A DNA stretch of 64,000 bases from Sabellastarte sp. h YS-2021 (Eukaryota > Annelida > Polychaeta > Sabellida > Sabellidae): NCBI GenBank assembly GCA_964017235.1, contig OZ024933.1, positions 3,785,962 to 3,849,961 of the forward strand, in the 5' to 3' direction. A program made the position numbers and the translations under genes. Every line of letters starts with the position of its first letter. The first letter of the stretch is position 1. Below are positions 58,446 through 64,000 of the stretch, in pieces. Below the pieces are notes generated by a model. That model saw nothing but the letters and a program-made list of their open reading frames with translations. It was not told the origin of the DNA and ran no database searches.

Positions 58446-59744
58446 TAGCATCAGAGATGCCCATACCCCACAGCCTAGGGAAATATTTTCAACACCATGA
58501 GATAAAGAAGCACTGTACCAGTACAAAGTTCAGGATACTTTCAGAGCACTGTCACTTATATAAAGTTCCAAAAAATGTTTAAATGCAGAAAATAATGTTT
58601 AAAAGTAAGATAATGCATGTAAAGATGAAGTATTAAAACAAGTCAATTCAATAACAAGATGACAGCATTAATCAGTAAACTAAAATTCAACATTCTTTAT
58701 CTACATCTGCATGACCGAATTATGGTTTAGATGTTTTGAATATTACCATGCATACAGAAGTGGTAATACATTTAATGAACGCTTATGTGTGGTGTTGGAG
58801 CAAAATCTGTTGCTCACTTGATGAAATTCTATCTCTTACAATGGGAAGTTATGAAAGTAAAATTCTTAATAAATAATAATATGAATTAACAGTGCTTAAT
58901 CTGCATAAAAGACAGACCCAAAGGTGCAACAAGATTTTAAAGGTCAAGGTCACTACGACAAGGTCAAAGGTCAAATTAAGGTCACACCATGATAATACAC
59001 ACCTATGGCCCCTGAACAATGTCCCTACCAAGTATCAACTTCCTACACCTTACGGTTTCCGAGATATAGCCCAGACAAGACTTTATAGGTCAAGGTCACT
59101 ACGGCAAGGTCAAATGTCAAATCAAGGTCAGATCAGGACGTTGCACAACTACACCCCCTAACCAATGTCTCTACTAAGTATCAACTTCCTACACCTTACA
59201 GTTTCTGAGATATAGCCCGGACAAGATTTTATAGGTCAAGGTCACTACGGCAAGGTCCAAGGTCAAATCAAGGTCACTCCATGACGTTGCACACCTACAC
59301 CCCCTAACCAATATCCCTACCAAGTATCAACTTCCTACACCTTACAGTTTCCGAGATATAGCCCGGACAAGATTTTATAGGTCAAGGTCACTACGGAAAG
59401 GTCAAAGGTCAAATCAAGGTCACACCATGACGTTGCACAACTACACCCCCTAACCAATGTCCCTACCAAGTATCAACTTCCTACACCTAACTCTTTCCGA
59501 GATATAGCCCGGACAAGATTTTCAAACTCAAGGTCACTACGGCAAGGTCAAAGCTCAAATCAAGGTCACACCATGATGTTGCACACCTACACCCCCTAAC
59601 CAATGTCCCTACCAAGTATCAACTTCCTACACCTTACGGTTTCTGAGATACAGCCCGGACAAACTTTTTCCCGCCGCCCGCCCGACAGGACGCCCGCCCG
59701 CCCATCCGGACACCATGGGTGAAAACAATACCCCGACAGGGGTA
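58446..59744. mobile_element. B-type hairpin element, copy B4 (most regular)
   Basis: Left end TAGCATCAGAGATGCCC with hairpin GCATC-AGA-GATGC and signature ATACCCCACAGCC. The unique left region includes AATTCAATAACAAGATGACA, also seen in B1. The core has five regular B units, then a GC-rich run (CCCGCCGCCCGCCC). The right palindrome is shortened to TACCCC-GACA-GGGGTA (59729-59744). It is flanked by A-runs on both sides and is non-coding. Confidence 0.9.
58930..59670. repeat. B-family array, exact 146-bp period
   Basis: GTCACACCATGA and its variants fall at 58981, 59127, 59273, 59419 and 59565, always 146 bp apart. Each unit ends in a run of AGGTCA half-sites. DR1-type AGGTCAAAGGTCA occurs at 58961-58973 and 59399-59411. 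Confidence 0.96.
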
Positions 59745-60316
59745 AAAACTGTTTACAAAGTACTTTCCTTGTAAAGAATTTGAAAGAATAGGAATTTTTT
59801 TTCTTTTAAAAGTGCAATAAAATTATACTTTCCATGTAAGTAATATTTTTGCACTGACTGACAACTAAGATATTAAATGCTACCTGCTTTCTACACTGCT
59901 TCCCTGTGTAATTTGTGATGATTATCTTCAGAATTCTAAAAAATGTCACTTATTCTCTGTAGAGAGGAGTTGGTTGTGCCAGTATCTCAGTATCAAGACC
60001 ATTTCACTAAAATACTGTGATGACACATAACAACCATCATCTCGACTGTCAGCTTTCATAAATTTTGTATTAAAAACCTAAAATTTTAACAATAAAACAT
60101 CGAAATGAAATATTAATAACTGTTATACTTTTTTTGCGGATTTTAGACTCAAATAGCAATTTCTTTGAGCTGAACTGCCCATGTTTTGTTTCCATGAACT
60201 TCACTTCCTGTGTGTGGGCCTATTTGATTCAGGACATGCCAGAATAAAACTTTTTTCAATCCCAGATTCAGGACGGTTTTGCGTTGGCACAATATCGACC
60301 TAGAAAATATACTACT
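59745..60316. other. Unassigned intronic sequence
   Basis: No recognised gene or repeat. TAGCAATTTCTTTGAGC (about 60,154) also occurs near 13,167, so an unnamed dispersed repeat may be present. Confidence 0.4.
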
Positions 60317-60681
60317 GGGTCTGTATTCACAAAGATTCTTAGAATTTTTCTTAAATTATACTTAAGTCTAAGAAAAACTCTTTGCTAAGAATTTTCTTAT
60401 TCTTAGAATAAAAACCTATTCACAAAACAATTCTTAGCTAAGAATAGAAGTAAAAAGAAATGTGTGCACAGGTTAGACTAAGTGTAATTCAAAGCAAGAA
60501 TCTTTGTGAATACAGGCCCAGAAGTGACTTTCTGTATTTCGATGCAATTCTGGTGTCAAGAATAAGAGTTTTGTGCATATAGCAATTTCATATTCTTAGA
60601 AAAATTCTTAGAATAAAAGCCATTCTTAGAAAACTTCTAAGAATACGTATAATTCTAAGAATCTTTGTGAATACAGGCCCT
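60317..60681. mobile_element. Palindromic MITE with an extra terminal copy
   Basis: The left end GGGTCTGTATTCACAAAGAT is inverted twice to the right, at about 60,497-60,520 and at 60,657-60,681 (ATCTTTGTGAATACAGGCCC). The interior is dense in TTCTTAGAA and TTAGCTAAGAAT. The structure suggests one ~200-bp foldback unit with a second right arm added by duplication or nested insertion. Confidence 0.8.
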
Positions 60682-61065
60682 GATCCATATGTAACTCTCA
60701 GAATTCTAATTGTAATTGGACTTTTATAGTGCCTAATCTCCCCTTTACTAAGTTCACTATAAGGCGCAGCAGCACCCAAAACAGTCAACCAATTACAGTG
60801 TCCAGGGACAGAAGAGAGATCAAGCATCATGAACAATGCAGGGGAATAATTAAGATTAAGGTGGGTACACCTTGGTTTAGAAGTGGCTTCAAAGCTTCTT
60901 TCAGAGGCAATAGAGGGGGATGCACAACATTCATGAGAAAGAGCATTCTAAACACTGGGGGGTATCAAAAGCAATGCTATATTGTTGTATTGTGTATCTA
61001 TACTCAGCGCAATATCTCCATATACTACAGGACTCAAAGCGCTATTAAACCCATCTGACTGCACA
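60682..61065. other. Possible unnamed SINE body
   Basis: CACTATAAGGCGCAGCAGCA (about 60,757) and ACTCAAAGCGCTATTAAACC (about 61,032) resemble phrases seen in the 3' parts of some invertebrate SINEs. No head or target duplication was found. A 109-codon frame here is not convincing. Confidence 0.35.
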
Positions 61066-61067
61066 GG

Positions 61068-61308
61068 TACAGCCCCAACTCACAAGTAACTGACATCCCC
61101 TAACTGGAAGATAGAGGCTCAAGGATGGCCATTTATCAACGTCCTTGAGGTTCTTTAGCCTGCCACTGGGGATAGGAACTAATGACAGAGGACTGCCATT
61201 TTAAGTGGTCATCCGAGCCACATTGTATCTGCCTGTACCTGGGTTTGAACCCACATCCTCTGAGTTCCTAGACAAGTGTACTACCCGCTAGGCCACAGTG
61301 GCAGATGT
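61068..61308 (-). mobile_element. tRNA-derived SINE (family 3)
   Basis: On the minus strand the head reads CTGTGGCCTAGCGGGTAGTA (box A) and ATGTGGGTTCAAACCCAGG (box B), followed by a body (GGCAGTCCTCTGTCATTAG, CCCCAGTGGCAGGCTAAAG) that recurs at 35.85 kb. It is a SINE head rather than a functional tRNA, as no matching acceptor stem is seen. Confidence 0.78.
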
Positions 61309-61451
61309 GGCTATAACCAGATTGTTTGACATACTTTTGAATAGATGGGAGAAACTTTGGTCCTACAAGGAAACTACCAATACTCTGACTGCACCTGGTA
61401 CTGTAAGAACTACTTTAACAAATGAGAGATATATAGCAAAATACTTTACAA

Positions 61452-61482
61452 TACCCCGACAGCCCTTAAGGGCTGTGGGGTA
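61452..61482. mobile_element. Solo right-end palindrome of the B family
   Basis: TACCCC, then the perfect 18-bp palindrome ACAGCCCTTAAGGGCTGT, then GGGGTA and AAAA match the right termini of B1 and B2. No B repeats, GC-rich run or left end precede it. It is better preserved than the ends of the complete elements. Confidence 0.85.
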
Positions 61483-61727
61483 AAAAGTCAAGGGATGATC
61501 TAAGTTACAAATTCAGAGTTGTGGTGTGAGCAGAGAGAAGTCAAAAGTGAGTACCATAAGGAACTTAAATTTTGGCCCACTACATCTGGTATTTCTGGAT
61601 AAGGTGTACGAATGTATTTTCTGCCTGATATATGCAGCTTTGGCCTTGTTTTGGGGATTTTTATATAATATGATATCTGACTTTAAGTATGCGAGTTATA
61701 AACATTGCTGTGGTAAACTGCACTGAC

Positions 61728-61922
61728 CTTGATGAACTCTAGCTTTATGAACTCCGGCATGTTGTGGGTTTTGCAGACCCTGAACACGATGGTGATGATG
61801 TCTTCTGGGGAGTAGCCGAGTTTCCACAGGTGTGACATCACTTTGTACGCCTCGTCGATATGGCCGTTCACGCAGTGAGACAGCATGTCTTTCACCAGTA
61901 ATGGGTGGGGCTCGTCACAAAC
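61728..61922 (-). CDS. RFC2: RFC2, penultimate coding exon (65 codons)
   Basis: It encodes part of the C-terminal collar domain of replication factor C subunit 2. The peptide starts [20 protein letters not shown], continues [20 protein letters not shown] and ends [19 protein letters not shown]. This is near-colinear with vertebrate RFC2 over its whole length. The acceptor is CTCCCAG|GTT and the donor AAG|GTCAGTG. Both edges are phase 0. The next residues, EIGYTHM, are encoded 50 kb away at 11,252. The exon is visibly richer in GC than the surrounding DNA. RFC2 serves in the RFC1 clamp loader and in the alternative CTF18, ATAD5 and RAD17 loaders. The AAA+ core (Walker A and B) would lie on exons upstream, beyond the window's right edge. 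Confidence 0.97.
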
Positions 61923-61956
61923 CTGGGAGGTACACAGAGACCATGGTCAATTTGAA

Positions 61957-62090
61957 GTCAAACTTGGGGTTTTATGTCTTGTTCAACAGCCAGGGTCATA
62001 TTTAGACAGGTCCTCAGTTTTGCCACTTGTGGGAATGGAACCCACACCATAGGTGAATGCCTATGACTAGTAGTGCTGTGAGATTGTTTC
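61957..62090 (-). mobile_element. tRNA-derived SINE (family 2) fragment
   Basis: Plus-strand landmarks are AAGTCAAACTTGGGGTTTTA, CAGCCAGGGTCATATTTAGA, CAGGTCCTCAG, GGGAATGGAACCCACACC and GCCTATGACTAG. The box-A end is lost. It lies in the intron upstream of the RFC2 exon, in the same orientation as the gene. Confidence 0.7.
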
Positions 62091-62769
62091 AAATGTCGGG
62101 TTCAATGTTTGGTATCTGTGCAAGTGCGCGAACTTCGATCTCGCTTGATCATTGAAACAACATTTTCAAAACCAGTAAAAACGCAGAAATATAACATAAA
62201 ATCTTGTAACTCTGTTGAAAATATGCTAAAAATATATAATTTATGTATATTTTGAATGTATTTTGCCATATTTTCATTAAAATGCGGGTTTTACAGATGG
62301 GCAAAAATAGGATCTCTAGGGATGTGGTGTGATCTTGCTTTCTAAATGTTTGAACCAAACTTCGAATTCAGGGCAGTAAACAAGTGAACTATCAAAGTTC
62401 TGCAAACATCGTCAGAGCACTATCGAGTAGATACCAAACTTGTTAAACCTAGTCTAAATGCTCGCCCTGGTCTAAATGCTCCGTGATGTACATTGTTCCG
62501 TTTCATTCTTGCTTGCCCACAATGCACTTTCAGCCATGTACTAAGAAGGCATTGTTCAGAAGTATGAGTAATGCTGGGGTTTGTCCCAGAATTGCATGGT
62601 TGATTAATTATCCTTTTTTTCTAATCAACTGAGTCAACTGAGTCCAAAATGATTTTTTTACTTCAATGTTGGTCATTTTACCACAAAATACTTTCCGGTA
62701 TGAAGCATATGTTAATCTGCCAAGAATTTTGGTGGTTTCTAAATTCTCGACATTTAGCATCACCAAAAA
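62091..62769. other. Unassigned, RFC2 upstream intron
   Basis: No RFC2 exon was recognised here on the minus strand and no other gene was seen. Confidence 0.45.
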
Positions 62770-63995
62770 ATGCTCACTTCCTGTATATATGATTTATCAG
62801 CTGCATTTGACACTGTGGATCATTGTATTTTGCTGCACTGACTTGAGAAAATGTTTCGAATTGAAGACAAAGTTTTAGACTGGTTTAGAACTTATTTAAC
62901 AGGAAAACTCAATCAGTAGTTGTTGGTGACTGTGAATCTCATAAAAAGGTTCTAGAATACTGTGTGCCTCAGGGATCAGGTCTTGGGCCTGATCTCTACT
63001 GCAAATATACATTACCTCTTGGTATCATCGTCAGAATGTTTCACATACCTTTCCATATGTATGCTGATGATACACAGCTTTACAAATCAATTGACCCAAG
63101 TAATTTTGAAAACCAAAAACAAACTGCACAACAACTCCATTTTTGTGCATCTGAAATAAGCAACTGGATATCTAATAACTGGCTCAAGCTAAATGAAGAA
63201 AAGACAGTGTTCCTAATTGCTGGCACAGGAAGACAGTGCTCCAAAGTCATTATTGACTCATTAAATGTGGTTGGTATTGACATAAAGCCACGCACAAGTG
63301 TTAGAAACCTTGGGGTAATCATTGACCAAGACCAATCACTTAAGGAACAAGTAAATGCCATATGTAGATCCTGTTATGGTCACCTAAGGTCCATCATTCA
63401 AATAAGACCTTACCTGACTAAGTCTACTGCACACACAACAGTACAGTCACTCATATCTTCCAGATTGGACTATTGTAACTCTCTCCTAGCTGAACTCCCA
63501 CAATATCTTATCCATAAGTTGCAGAAAGTACAAAATTGGGCTGCCAGAATAGTTTTGAATGTCAAGAAACATGATTCTATATCGGTTCACCTGCATCAGC
63601 TCCACTGGTTGACTGTTAAGTTTCGGATCAAATTTAAAATAAATCTACCAGTATATAGGAGTTTGAATCGACAGGCACCATCATATTTGACAACAATGCT
63701 TAACTACCAGCAACATCAACACACCACAACATTGGCAAGAAAATCATACATGCTACAAGAAAAAAGATCAAAACTCGTCTCTATGGGTGACCGTGCCTTC
63801 AGTGTTGTGGCACCAAAGTATTGGAATGAACTGCCAGATGATATCAGGAACATTGAACTTCCATTGGACATCTTCAAAAAGAAACTAAAAACTCATTATT
63901 TTAAAATAGCATATTGTAGAGAAAAAGCGCAATGATTGTTTATTCTTAAATAGAATTGCACTATATAAATATGTCATATTGTTGTTGTATATGGC
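62770..63995 (+). mobile_element. CR1/L2-like LINE, 3' half, degraded
   Basis: It begins inside the RT domain (peptide DLSAAFDTVDH at 62791) and runs to a 3' end ATTGCACTATATAAATATG with a short TTG-rich tail near the window edge. The tail resembles that of the 48.9-kb LINE (GCGCTATATAAATG), so they belong to related lineages. It is truncated at the 5' end and broken by a stop and a frameshift. It lies antisense to RFC2. Confidence 0.88.
62791..63935 (+). pseudogene. LINE reverse transcriptase, palm to C-terminus, broken
   Basis: Non-LTR retrotransposon polymerase that would copy its own RNA into DNA at a nicked target. RT block with DLSAAFDTVDH opens the fragment. A stop (TGA, 62839-62841) and a one-base frameshift near 62,900 follow. 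The frame is then open to TGA at 63933-63935: VPQGSGLGP, the catalytic motif YADDTQLY, NWLKLNEEKTVFLI, VRNLGVIIDQDQS, ISSRLDYCNSLLAEL, LHWLTVKFRIKFK and FSVVAPKYWNELPDDIRN. Sequence just before YADD is atypical, with the usual spacer compressed. The endonuclease and fingers are missing. It is a dead copy. Confidence 0.9.
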
Positions 63996-64000
63996 ACCTA

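Larger units (their letters stand above)
11253..61727 (-). other. RFC2: RFC2 last intron, 50,475 bp
   Basis: It is bounded on the minus strand by donor AAG|GTCAGTG (exon edge 61728) and acceptor TATTTACAG|GAG (exon edge 11252). The phase is 0. Nearly all recognisable content is mobile or tandem-repeat DNA, described in separate entries. No other host gene with recognisable exons was found inside it on either strand. Confidence 0.88.

Noticed and set aside
61683..61895. Minus-strand frame read as a complete 70-residue protein
   Set aside because: Its last residues ([14 protein letters not shown]) are translated from the intron past the GTCAGTG donor, and its first ATG is internal. The real unit is the RFC2 exon 61728-61922.
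62149..63000. Search for further RFC2 exons upstream of 61922
   Set aside because: No minus-strand peptide resembling the preceding RFC2 segment was found. The next upstream exon probably lies outside the window.

Overview
The window is nuclear DNA of an invertebrate animal, AT-rich and repeat-dense. No prokaryotic features are present. The tRNA-headed SINEs ending in AAATAA-type tails, the CR1/L2-like LINE pieces and the many hairpin-ended elements with tandem-repeat cores suggest a marine lophotrochozoan, most likely a bivalve mollusc. That assignment is an inference from repeat style, not proof.

Only one cellular gene is recognisable, on the minus strand. It is RFC2, the 40-kDa subunit of the replication factor C clamp loader. 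A 65-codon exon lies at 61728-61922 and the terminal exon (35 codons plus stop) at 11145-11252. Their peptides join exactly at the place expected for the RFC2 family (...LEFIK | EIGYTHM...), with consensus donor and acceptor sites and phase 0 on both sides. The two exons are therefore separated by one intron of 50,475 bp, which fills most of the window. Positions 1 to about 11,000 lie downstream of the gene. Positions 61,923-64,000 are the next upstream intron, holding a SINE fragment and a degraded LINE.

The intron and the flanks are built mostly from hairpin-bounded composite elements. A typical one starts with ACTAGA or ACAAGA, then has a short hairpin with a loop of about 4 nt, then a signature such as TATCCACC, ACCCCACAGCC, TGTCCACCCC or TATCTCCCGCC. 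A core of tandem repeats follows, and the element ends in a palindrome whose arm repeats the signature. This layout resembles non-autonomous Helentron/HINE elements. Core families are: A (147-bp period; 4.3-5.1, 17.9-18.5, 34.8-35.5, 37.6-39.2, 40.3-40.8 kb); B (146 bp; 7.9-8.7, 28.3-29.1, 36.9-37.4, 58.9-59.7 kb); C (155 bp; 5.1-7.3, 41.0-42.6, 47.6-48.2 kb); D (133 bp; 48.2-53.2 kb); E (321-bp dimer; 53.2-54.6 kb); F (about 146 bp; 15.8-16.2, 19.5, 50.7-51.0 kb); and G (about 156 bp; 31.7-32.1 kb). A and B are full of AGGTCA-like half-sites. C, D and E are visibly related. Two composite copies, 4004-7677 and 39995-42986, share both ends and module order.

Other mobile DNA includes at least three SINE families (three copies with clear target-site duplications), a LINE inserted inside the D array with an open 234-codon RT C-terminus, a degraded LINE at the right edge, hAT-like termini with one BED-finger exon, and several foldback MITEs. 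Most long open frames in the window come from repeat arrays whose period is divisible by three and are not genes.
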